NCBI GenBank assembly: GCA_036389715.1
Contig: DASVWH010000212.1
Location: 1 to 19,076, forward strand
Length of the DNA: 19,076 nucleotides
Direction: 5' to 3'
Source of the DNA: DASVWH01 sp036389715
GTDB lineage: Bacteria > Acidobacteriota > Blastocatellia > Pyrinomonadales > Pyrinomonadaceae
Shown: one piece after another, positions 7,052 to 16,071 of the stretch
Numbering within the stretch: the first letter of the stretch is position 1
Layout: each line of letters opens with the position of its first letter
Position numbers and translations under genes: made by a program
The notes under the pieces: model-generated
What the model saw: only the letters and a program-made list of their open reading frames with translations
Databases searched by the model: none
Told to the model about the DNA's origin: nothing

Positions 7052-7245
7052 ACCGTCAACTCGACGATTTCTTGAGCTTCCGTCAACTCGGCGGTGTCCG
7101 GTTCTAAATACAGGTCAATCGCTTCGCGGATATTATCGAGGGCTTCTTCACGGGTTTTGCCCTGCGACCAGCAACTTTTCAGAGACGGAACGTGTGCGAC
7201 GAAATAACCGTCTTCGCCCGGCTCAACTATGACTTTGATAATCAT
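7048..7245 (-). CDS. hicB: HicB-family antitoxin
   Basis: 65 residues from the ATG at 7245 (MIIKVIVEPGEDGYFVAHVP), preferred over a TTG at 7266 because GGAG lies five bases upstream of this ATG. The sequence EPGEDGYFVAHVPSLKSCWSQGKTREEALDNIREAIDLYL split along its length is the partial RNase-H-like fold that binds and blocks HicA. There is no C-terminal DNA-binding extension, as in the short HicB subtype, so autoregulation may be weak or depend on other factors. It is upstream of and overlaps hicA by four bases. Confidence 0.88.
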   Translation of the reverse strand: MIIKVIVEPGEDGYFVAHVPSLKSCWSQGKTREEALDNIREAIDLYLEPDTAELTEAQEIVELTV

Positions 7246-7285
7246 CAGCACTCCATGTGGATTCAAGTTGATTTATTGCGGGAGG

Positions 7286-7534
7286 TTAATTAAGCGCTAA
7301 CTCCGGCACGTGCGCGTCTTCGTATTTCTCGACCAGAACGCCGACGATTTCCACCAGCGATGCGAGCGGGTGCGACTCATCTTCTCCGACTTCATCAATC
7401 AGGCCCTTGAGCAGCGCTACGAGCCGCCGATCTTCCTCTCGCTGCACTAAGCCGTACCAGTGAGCCAAAACCGTCATCGTTTCGGGATATTTCTCGGCGA
7501 ATTCATTGAGCTGCTTGCGAGTAATTACATGCGT
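7286..7534 (-). pseudogene. Fused remnant of a HigB-type toxin and a HigA-type antitoxin
   Basis: An intact small frame runs from ATG 7477 to TAA 7286 (63 residues), but the same frame is open further upstream and reads HVITRKQLNEFAEKYPE and then AHWYGLVQ. That is how HigB-family toxins begin; normally MHVI, here the codon before H is ACG (7532-7534), so the start is lost. After about 28 toxin residues the frame passes directly into an antitoxin-like segment, LVALLKGLIDEVGEDESHPLASL and VEKYEDAHVPEL, with no HTH domain after it. The rest of the toxin and the antitoxin start are missing. I read this as an internal deletion that fused the two genes. The 63-residue product could still be made from 7477, though no Shine-Dalgarno is visible. 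It lies 40 bases upstream of hicB on the same strand. Confidence 0.65.
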
Positions 7535-7732
7535 CTGATTTTTAAGACCGTCGGCATGACATTAAGTGTACTCCGAATGTTCTTGCGGCCAAAGCCTGCT
7601 TTGAGCGAAGCACGTCAAAGTGTTTGTCCTCTTTGGCGGGGCTTGATATGCTGTCGAGCCGCGCGGTCTCTCGCGGGCTAAAGAACGAAAATTTAAGCGG
7701 GTGATAGTCTCTCAAAGAGGGAGGATTATCTG

Positions 7733-9595
7733 ATGAATGCCTTGCCGGTCATTGTCGGCGCGTTGTGCGTGATGGCTATCGCGTACCGTTATTATTCGGC
7801 ATTTCTGGCGGCGCGGGTGCTGGTGCTGGACGACGCGCGGGCAGTGCCGTCCGCGACGATGTACGACGGGCACAACTATTACCCGACCAATAAGTGGGTG
7901 CTGTTCGGGCATCACTTCGCGGCTATTTCGGGGGCCGGGCCGCTGGTGGGGCCTGTGCTGGCGGCGCAGTTCGGTTTCCTACCGGGGCTGCTGTGGCTGG
8001 TGATAGGGGTCTGCCTGGGCGGGGCCGTGCATGATTTTATGATTCTGGCGGCGAGCGTCAGGCGGCGCGGGAAATCGCTGGCCGAGATTGCGCGCACGGA
8101 GATTAGCCCGCTGTCGGGATTGGTGGCGGGCATCGCCATTCTTTTTATAGTGGTGATAGCGCTGGCGGGGCTGGGGCTGGTCGTGGTCAATGCCCTGGCG
8201 GAGTCTCCCTGGGGAACGTTTACGGTGGCGTTCACGATTCCGCTGGCGCTGTTGATGGGGCTTTACATGTACCGCTTTCGCAAGGGGCGGATCGGAGAGG
8301 CGAGCGCGATTGGCGTGGCCGGATTGTTGCTGGCGGTCTTTCTGGGCGGGCGGATAGCGGATTCGTCGTGGGCCGCGTCGTTCACATTCTCGCGCAACTC
8401 GATCATCGTCTTGATGGCGGCCTACGGGTTCATCGCGAGCGTGCTGCCGGTCTGGATGCTGCTCTGCCCGCGCGATTACCTCTCTTCGTATCTCAAGATC
8501 GGGACGGTCGCCTTTCTCATCCTCGGGGTGATTGTCGTGCACCCGAATCTGAATATGCCAGCCGTCACTCCGTTCGTCGCGGGCGGCGGGCCGGTCATTC
8601 CGGGCAAGGTCTACCCGTTCGTCTTCATCACTATCGCGTGCGGGGCCATCAGCGGCTTTCACGCGCTGATCTCTTCGGGAACGACGCCGAAGATGATTGC
8701 CAGGGAGGGGGACGCGCGCGTTATCGGCTACGGCGCGATGCTGATGGAGGGAGTAGTCGGGGTCGTCGCGCTGATTGCTGCCACGTCGCTCTTTCCGGGC
8801 GATTACTTCGCCATCAATACGGCGCAGCAGACAGAGGCGCAGAAGTCTGCTTACGTGCGGATGGTGGACGCGCACACGTCGGAGGGCTTCAATCTTCAAC
8901 CGCAGGAGATTGACCGGCTGGAAGCCGAGTCGGGCGAGAAGAACCTGCGCGGGCGCACCGGCGGCGCGGTCACGCTGGCGCTCGGCATCGCCAAGATTTT
9001 CGAGGGCATACCGGGCCTCTCCGGCTTGATGAAGTACTGGTATCACTTCGCCATCATGTTCGAGGCGCTCTTTATCCTGACGACGATTGACACTGGCACG
9101 CGCGTCGCGCGCTTTCTGGTCGGGGAGTTCGGCGGCAGATTTTACCGCAAGTTCGAGGAGCCAAACTGGGTTCCGGGCTCTCTTGTCACGACGGCGCTGG
9201 TCGTCGCGGGCTGGGCCGCCTTCATCTACTCGGGCTCGATCTCGACCATCTGGCCGATGTTCGGCATCGCCAACCAACTGCTCGCCTCGGTGGCGCTCTG
9301 CGTGGCGACGACCATTCTCTTCAACACGGGCAAGGGGCGCTACAGTTGGACGACGCTCTTGCCGCTCTCCTTCGTTGCCACGACCACGCTCGTCGCCGGT
9401 TGGCAGTCCATCACGGACAACTTCTGGCCGCTCGCGCAGAAAGCAGAGACAGCCCGCCAGGGCTACATTAACGTCGCGCTGACCGCCATTCTGATGCTCG
9501 CGGCGGTCGTCGTGCTCCTGGATTCGCTCCGGCGCTGGACCCGAGCGGGCAGGGGCAAGGAATTTAAGCCTTTAGCCGCGACATCGAGAATTTAA
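7733..9595 (+). CDS. cstA: Carbon starvation protein CstA family transporter
   Basis: 620 residues, a multi-spanning inner-membrane protein of the CstA/BtsT family (pyruvate or peptide uptake under carbon limitation in characterised members). Family hallmarks: the N-terminal YRYYSAFLAARVL, TMYDGHNYYPTNKWVLFGHHFAAISGAGPLVGP split over residues 43-75, GGAVHDFMILAASVRRRGKS, SGFHALISSGTTPKM and WPMFGIANQLLA. E. coli CstA is about 700 residues, so this is somewhat shorter. The ATG at 7733 has GGGAGG about 8 bases upstream. An extramembrane segment around residues 365-420 is rich in charged residues. It stands alone; hppA follows 309 bases on, with a strong inverted repeat between them. Confidence 0.93.
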   Translation: MNALPVIVGALCVMAIAYRYYSAFLAARVLVLDDARAVPSATMYDGHNYYPTNKWVLFGHHFAAISGAGPLVGPVLAAQFGFLPGLLWLVIGVCLGGAVHDFMILAASVRRRGKSLAEIARTEISPLSGLVAGIAILFIVVIALAGLGLVVVNALAESPWGTFTVAFTIPLALLMGLYMYRFRKGRIGEASAIGVAGLLLAVFLGGRIADSSWAASFTFSRNSIIVLMAAYGFIASVLPVWMLLCPRDYLSSYLKIGTVAFLILGVIVVHPNLNMPAVTPFVAGGGPVIPGKVYPFVFITIACGAISGFHALISSGTTPKMIAREGDARVIGYGAMLMEGVVGVVALIAATSLFPGDYFAINTAQQTEAQKSAYVRMVDAHTSEGFNLQPQEIDRLEAESGEKNLRGRTGGAVTLALGIAKIFEGIPGLSGLMKYWYHFAIMFEALFILTTIDTGTRVARFLVGEFGGRFYRKFEEPNWVPGSLVTTALVVAGWAAFIYSGSISTIWPMFGIANQLLASVALCVATTILFNTGKGRYSWTTLLPLSFVATTTLVAGWQSITDNFWPLAQKAETARQGYINVALTAILMLAAVVVLLDSLRRWTRAGRGKEFKPLAATSRI

Positions 9596-9603
9596 TCATT
9601 AGT

Positions 9604-9671
9604 CATTTGGTCATTGATTCATTTACTCATTTAAGCATTCCGTCGTTTTTCAACGAATCAATGACCAAATG
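9604..9671. repeat. 17-bp perfect inverted repeat after cstA
   Basis: The arm catttggtcattgattc (9604-9620) is the exact reverse complement of gaatcaatgaccaaatg (9655-9671), separated by 34 bases. It begins 8 bases after the cstA stop codon. The stem would be AT-rich without a T-run, so it is an unusual terminator at best; it could be an mRNA 3'-end stabiliser or a dispersed repeat. Confidence 0.65.
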
Positions 9672-9894
9672 AATCGATGAATCAATCTCCCGGCCCTGCT
9701 TTTCGGTTGGACAGGTTGAGGATAAATCGGCAATAATGTCGGCTTTTGGCGCAACTCGGCTGTGAGCGGTTTGGACTAAGGACGCGCTTCCTTGTGTGTC
9801 AGGGTCTGCCCGGCTGGCTCTCCGGCGAGGCTTGCGCGTGGGCTCCAAGTGCCTTGCCATTCATTTAACGAACAGAAAGGAATTGTCCCAACGT

Positions 9895-9898
9895 GGAG
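9895..9898 (+). promoter_or_regulatory. Ribosome binding site deciding the hppA start
   Basis: GGAG at 9895-9898 sits six bases before the ATG at 9905 and overlaps the alternative GTG start at 9893, whose own upstream AAAGGA is about 11 bases away. This favours ATG 9905. Confidence 0.5.
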
Positions 9899-9904
9899 AA
9901 TTTA

Positions 9905-12529
<2,625 letters not shown>

Positions 12530-12627
12530 GGTAAGGTGGAGGCAAAGGGCGCGAGGGGAAAGCCCGCAGGGGCCGGAAGACAAAGGCTCGATGTGAGGCT
12601 TTCTCCCTCGCCGCTTGCCGTTCGATT

Positions 12628-12633
12628 GGAGGG
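12628..12633 (+). promoter_or_regulatory. Ribosome binding site deciding the bioY start
   Basis: GGAGGG at 12628-12633 lies seven bases before GTG 12641. The upstream part of the open frame (12536-12640) has no such site and no BioY similarity, so GTG 12641 is preferred. Confidence 0.55.
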
Positions 12634-12640
12634 TGACAAC

Positions 12641-13234
12641 GTGAATACTTCATATGCTAAAGCCGATACGCTGTTGGGCGCGGCACTCGCGCCGTTGGAC
12701 TGGATGCGTTCCGTGGCGCTGGTCGTGGCGTTCAGTCTCCTGACGGCGCTGGCCGCGCAGGTCGTCATCCCGCTGCCGTGGACGCCCGTGCCCGTGACGG
12801 GACAAACCTTCGCAGTGCTCCTGACGGGGGCGCTGCTCGGCTCGCGGCTGGGCGCGCTGGCGATGGTCGCTTATCTGTTGGAAGGCGCTTCGGGGCTGCC
12901 CTTCTTCTACGCGGGGCACGGCGGCTTGCAGCACCTGCTGGGGCCGACGGCGGGCTACCTGCTGGCGTACCCGGCGGCGGCGTTCCTCGTCGGCACTCTG
13001 GCCGAGCGCGGCTGGGACAGGCGCTTTGTGACGGCGGCCGCGGCGATGCTGGCAGGCTCTCTGCTGATTCTGCTCGGCGGGTGGGCCTGGCTCACAGGGT
13101 TCGTCGGCACGCTCGGCGCCTGGCGGGCCGGGGTCTTGCCGTTCCTCGCCGGTGATGTCGTCAAGATAGTCGCGGCGGCGGCCGTGCTGCCCTCCGGCTG
13201 GGCCATCCTGCGCAGGAGTTCGCGGAAAAACTGA
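12641..13234 (+). CDS. bioY: BioY-type biotin transporter substrate-binding component
   Basis: 197 residues from GTG 12641, the normal BioY length. An S component of ECF transporters that binds biotin in the membrane; it can work with an energising module (BioMN or a shared EcfAA'T) or, in some bacteria, alone. Characteristic segments: IPLPWTPVPVTGQTFAVLLTG (loop plus first helices, split here at about residues 38-57), GSRLGALAMVAYLLEGASGLP, and HLLGPTAGYLLAYPAAAFLVG with the GPT-GY motif. About five or six hydrophobic helices follow. No ecfT or ATPase gene is adjacent, so it is a solitary bioY in this window. It lies 111 bases after hppA and probably begins a unit with the YjbQ and methyltransferase genes. 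Confidence 0.88.
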   Translation: MNTSYAKADTLLGAALAPLDWMRSVALVVAFSLLTALAAQVVIPLPWTPVPVTGQTFAVLLTGALLGSRLGALAMVAYLLEGASGLPFFYAGHGGLQHLLGPTAGYLLAYPAAAFLVGTLAERGWDRRFVTAAAAMLAGSLLILLGGWAWLTGFVGTLGAWRAGVLPFLAGDVVKIVAAAAVLPSGWAILRRSSRKN

Positions 13235-13361
13235 GCGCACGCCGCCGCAGGTCATGACGAAGCCCTTGCTCCGCTCGGCGCGGGCAGGGGCTTTCTCTCT
13301 TTCTGTAGCGGCTTTCTCTTTTCTCAAGCCGCGGCGGTGCGGGGCTGGAAGCGAGGCGATG

Positions 13362-13769
13362 ATGGACGTGATTAAAGTCCGCTCGGCGGAGCGCGAACAG
13401 TTGATCGAGTTGACGGGCGAGGTGCGCCGGAAACTCCGCGAGGCGGGAGCGCAGCAGGGCGTCTGCGTGCTCTACGTGCAGCACACGACGGCCGGGCTGA
13501 CCATTAACGAGAACGCCGACCCGGACGTGCCGCGCGACATGCTGCACGCTCTGCGGACGCTCGTTCCGCAGCACGGGATGGGCTTTCGCCACGGCGAAGA
13601 GAACTCGGACGCGCACATCAAGGCGAGCCTCACGGGCGCGAGCGTGACCGTCCCCTTTGACGGCGGCCAGCTCCTGCTCGGACGCTGGCAGGGCATCTTC
13701 CTCTGCGAGTTCGACGGCCCGCGCCAGCGCCAGGTCATCATGATGCTGCTGCGCCAGGGCAAGGAATGA
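13362..13769 (+). CDS. yjbQ: YjbQ/UPF0047 family protein
   Basis: 135 residues, the usual length of the YjbQ (UPF0047, secondary thiamine-phosphate synthase-like) family. Signature parts: LYVQHTTAGLTINENADPDV with the conserved His in HTTA, HGEENSDAHIKASLTGAS, and the C-terminal LLLGRWQGIFLCEFDGPR, where GRWQ replaces the more usual GTWQ. Members complement thiamine-phosphate synthase defects weakly, and their true substrate is uncertain. Two ATGs stand in tandem (13359 and 13362); GAGG at 13352-13356 fits the second better. The open frame extends upstream to 13254 without family similarity. It overlaps the methyltransferase gene by four bases (ATGA), so they are translationally coupled. Confidence 0.88.
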   Translation: MDVIKVRSAEREQLIELTGEVRRKLREAGAQQGVCVLYVQHTTAGLTINENADPDVPRDMLHALRTLVPQHGMGFRHGEENSDAHIKASLTGASVTVPFDGGQLLLGRWQGIFLCEFDGPRQRQVIMMLLRQGKE

Positions 13770-14389
13770 GAGCAGGCGGTGGCGAGCAGCGCGGGCGCGG
13801 GGCGATTTACGACCGTTTCGCAGCGCGTTACGATAGGGCTTTCGCTCCGTTGGAGCGGCGGTTTCTCGCGCGCTGGCGGGCCGAAGCGCTCTCGGCGCTC
13901 CCGGCCGAGAGTCGCCTGCTCGAAATCGGCGCGGGCACGGGCCTCAACTTTCCTTTCTATCCACGGGGAGCGCACGGGGCGGCCAGCGAGTTGAGCGGCG
14001 AGATGCTCAGGGTGGCGCGGGGCAAGGCTCGGCCGGAGGGCGTGCGGCTGGTGCAGAGCGACGCCGCGGCGCTGCCCTTCGCTGATGCCTCCTTCGACGC
14101 GGCCTGCGCCACGCTCGTCTTCTGCTCCCTGGCCTCGCCGGGCGCGGCCTTCGCGGAGTTGCGGCGCGTCGTCAGGCCGGGCGGGACCATCGTCCTGCTC
14201 GAACACGTCCGCCCGGACGGACTGCTCGGCACGCTCTTCGACGCGCTCAATCTCCTGACGGTGGCGCTCTTTGAAGACCACTTCAACCGCCGGACGGCCG
14301 ACGAAGCGCGCCGCGCCGGGCTGGAACTGCTGCGCGTCGAGCGGCGTGCGCGCGGCATCGTCAATCTCATCGTCTGCCGTAACCCCTGA
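13766..14389 (+). CDS. Class I SAM-dependent methyltransferase
   Basis: 207 residues with the class I methyltransferase fold of the UbiE/phospholipid-methyltransferase type. Motif I LLEIGAGTGLN is at residues 51-61, the acidic residue of strand 2 is in ASELSGEML, motif II is SDAAALPFADASFDAACATLVFCSL, and motif III/IV RRVVRPGGTIVLLEHVRPDG. The N-terminal IYDRFAARYDRAFAPLE resembles the cap seen in menaquinone/ubiquinone and phosphatidylethanolamine methyltransferases. The substrate cannot be told from sequence. The start overlaps the yjbQ stop (ATGA at 13766-13769), so both are expressed from one message. It is the last gene of the bioY-yjbQ group. Confidence 0.87.
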   Translation: MRAGGGEQRGRGAIYDRFAARYDRAFAPLERRFLARWRAEALSALPAESRLLEIGAGTGLNFPFYPRGAHGAASELSGEMLRVARGKARPEGVRLVQSDAAALPFADASFDAACATLVFCSLASPGAAFAELRRVVRPGGTIVLLEHVRPDGLLGTLFDALNLLTVALFEDHFNRRTADEARRAGLELLRVERRARGIVNLIVCRNP

Positions 14390-14566
14390 GCGCACGGACG
14401 GCCCCCTCGAAACGCCGCCCGGTCACGTCAAAACGCGGGAAACGCACGCCGCACCGGCCGCAACCGGCAAGCGGACGCGCGCATTCCCCGCCGGAACGAG
14501 AAACCGCCGCCCCGAAACCAACGGTTCCGCGTTGAAATAGGAGAGGGCGGGACTAAAACAAACAAA

Positions 14567-14986
14567 ATGGCTTCGGAACACGCGCATTTGGCGTCGAAAC
14601 ACGCGTAGTCGGGACCGAACCGCGCGTAGATGGCGATGGAACACCTGAAAATGGCGATGGAACACGCGGATTTGGGGTTGGAACACACGGATTTGAGACC
14701 GGAACATACGGAAATGGCATCGGTACACGCGAGATTGGCGATGGAACATGTGAAAATGGCGATGGAACATGCGAAAATGAGAGCGGAACAGGTGAAAATA
14801 GCGTCGGCGCACACGGGATTGGCGCTAGAACACCCGGAATCGGCGTTGGCGCACGCGGAATTGGTGCCGGAACAGATGAAATCGGCGTTGGAACGCGCTT
14901 AGGCGGGGTCGAAAGGCGTGGCGGCGAAGGTGAAACGGTCGTGCGCGGCGTCGGAATGGGCGAAAGTGGGGCTGGCACGCGGGGGA
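14567..14986. repeat. Array of about twenty degenerate 21-bp tandem units
   Basis: In 21-base register from 14567, about 20 units follow, the central ones (14630-14902) best conserved. On the plus strand a typical unit reads M-A-M-E-H-A-K, with Glu-His at positions 4-5. Units 2, 3 and 16 end in TAG, so the plus frame is open only from ATG 14630 to TAG 14902 (90 residues, thirteen heptads). Units at both edges are more degraded, as in an array that grows in the middle. The minus strand is open across the whole array in one frame (14553-14978), reading V-P-S-P-F-S-H-like heptads, from a GTG. No Shine-Dalgarno precedes ATG 14630. It could be a minisatellite or a real heptad-repeat protein; I cannot decide. 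Confidence 0.8.
14630..14902 (+). CDS. Possible heptad-repeat protein inside the 21-bp array
   Basis: 90 residues composed only of thirteen heptads such as MAMEHLK, MAMEHAD, LAMEHVK and LALEHPE, which would form an amphipathic, coiled-coil-like helix with a hydrophobic a/c face. There is no signal peptide, no other domain and no Shine-Dalgarno. The repeat array continues in frame on both sides but is broken there by TAG codons. Substitutions between units often change the amino acid (Leu, Met, Ser at position 1), which argues weakly against selection on a protein. Listed at low confidence as the only plus-strand candidate in this gap. Confidence 0.2.
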   Translation: MAMEHLKMAMEHADLGLEHTDLRPEHTEMASVHARLAMEHVKMAMEHAKMRAEQVKIASAHTGLALEHPESALAHAELVPEQMKSALERA

Positions 14987-15157
14987 GCGGCTGTCATGCC
15001 AGCGCCGGGGAGTCGTCGCGGGACGCAGCCTTGGAGTCCGGGCTGGATTTCGAGGCTCTTTGCCGGATTCGTGCCTCCTCGATAATGAATTGTGCCCGTC
15101 CGGTTTAATCTTCCATGCTGAATTACGTTACTCTCGTTTAATCTTCAACAGCCCGTC

Positions 15158-15997
15158 ATGACACTTTCAAATATCCGGGTCGGTTGCCAGGGGTGGAATT
15201 ACGAGGACTGGGTGCGGGGCGCGGCGGGCGGCCCCGGCGGCTTTTACCCGCAAGGGACGCGCCCGGCCGCGATGCTCGAAGTTTACGCGCGCGCCTTCGA
15301 GACCGTCGAGATTGATTCGACCTTTTACGCCATCCCGCCCGTCTCGACCGTCGAGGGCTGGGCCAGGCGGACGCCCGCGGGCTTCACCTTCTCGCTCAAG
15401 CTGCCGCAGGAGATTACACACCAGCGCGCCCTGCGCGACGGGAGCGCCGCGCTGCTCGAAGAGTTCTGCGAGCGCGCCGCGGGGCTCGGCGAGAAACTGG
15501 CCTGTATCCTGATACAACTGCCGCCGCAGTTCGAGCTGACGCCGGAAAACGGCCGGGCGCTGCGTGCTTTCGTGCCGCGTCTTCCGCGCGGGCTGCGCTT
15601 TGGCATCGAGTTTCGCAGCGCGGGCTGGCTCAAGCCGACCGTCTACGATTTTCTGCGCGAGCATAACGTCGCGCTGGCGCTCGTCGAGGGCCAGTGGCTG
15701 GCGCGCGAGGATGTCTTTGAGCTGGCCTCGAACCCGACCGCCGATTTCGCCTACGTGCGCTGGATGGGCGCGCGTAACCTCTCGCGCTTCGACCTCGTGG
15801 CGCGCCCGCAGGACGAGAACCTGCGCGATTGGGCCAATTGCCTCGTCGGTCTCGGCGACTGTGCGCGCGGCGTCTACGCCTACTTCAGCAACTACTACGA
15901 GGGCCACGCCCCCGCGAGCGCCAACAAGCTCAAACGGCTGCTCGGCCAGGCGATAGTCGAAGCCGCGGACCTCGAAGATCAGCCGTCGCTCTTTTAA
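15158..15997 (+). CDS. DUF72 family protein (YecE-like)
   Basis: 279 residues, near the length of E. coli YecE. DUF72 proteins adopt a TIM-barrel fold; no reaction is firmly established. Family landmarks: RVGCQGWNYEDWV with an adjacent FYPQGTRPAAMLEVYARAF, VEIDSTFYAIPPVSTVEGWARRTP (residues about 49-72), FTFSLKLPQEITH, LACILIQLPPQFE, FGIEFRSAGWL, YVRWMGAR and VYAYFSNYYEGHAPASANKL. All blocks are present, so it looks complete. The ATG at 15158 is where family similarity starts; the ribosome binding site is weak. The VWA gene follows 74 bases downstream and may share its message. It is a typical single-copy housekeeping-like gene. Confidence 0.88.
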   Translation: MTLSNIRVGCQGWNYEDWVRGAAGGPGGFYPQGTRPAAMLEVYARAFETVEIDSTFYAIPPVSTVEGWARRTPAGFTFSLKLPQEITHQRALRDGSAALLEEFCERAAGLGEKLACILIQLPPQFELTPENGRALRAFVPRLPRGLRFGIEFRSAGWLKPTVYDFLREHNVALALVEGQWLAREDVFELASNPTADFAYVRWMGARNLSRFDLVARPQDENLRDWANCLVGLGDCARGVYAYFSNYYEGHAPASANKLKRLLGQAIVEAADLEDQPSLF

Positions 15998-16071
15998 CCC
16001 CCGGCGGGAAACCTCTTTTGTCGTGCGGCGGCTTGACCGATAGCGCCCGGCGCAGGCAAGATTTTAGCGTT

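Larger units (their letters stand above)
9596..9904. other. Intergenic region between cstA and hppA
   Basis: 309 bases without a gene. The first 80 hold a near-perfect palindromic structure (separate entry) in AT-rich sequence with recurring catt and tgaa words. From 9672 to 9904 I see no defined promoter or riboswitch; the hppA ribosome binding site is at the end. Confidence 0.5.
14390..15157. other. Gene-poor region with a 21-bp repeat array
   Basis: 768 bases between the methyltransferase and the DUF72 gene. The first 175 are GC-rich without visible structure; 14567 to about 14986 is the tandem array (separate entry); the remainder leads into the DUF72 gene, with a direct repeat gtttaatcttc at 15103-15113 and 15136-15146. 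Long open frames run across the array on both strands, but this follows from the stop-poor repeat unit, so I call no gene here with confidence. Confidence 0.6.

Noticed and set aside
7979..9277. 432-codon minus-strand frame opposite cstA
   Set aside because: Same antisense pattern, low-complexity charged residues, no start context; cstA is clearly the real gene.
14423..14814. Minus-strand frames of about 128 codons over the array
   Set aside because: They are open only because the repeat lacks stops in any frame; overlapping frames cannot all be genes and none has start signals.
14567..14986. CRISPR array
   Set aside because: The 21-bp units abut with no spacers and vary throughout; no cas genes are present.
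15829..16071. Upstream extension of the first VWA gene
   Set aside because: It overlaps the DUF72 gene in another frame and would bury the signal peptide 81 residues inside the protein.
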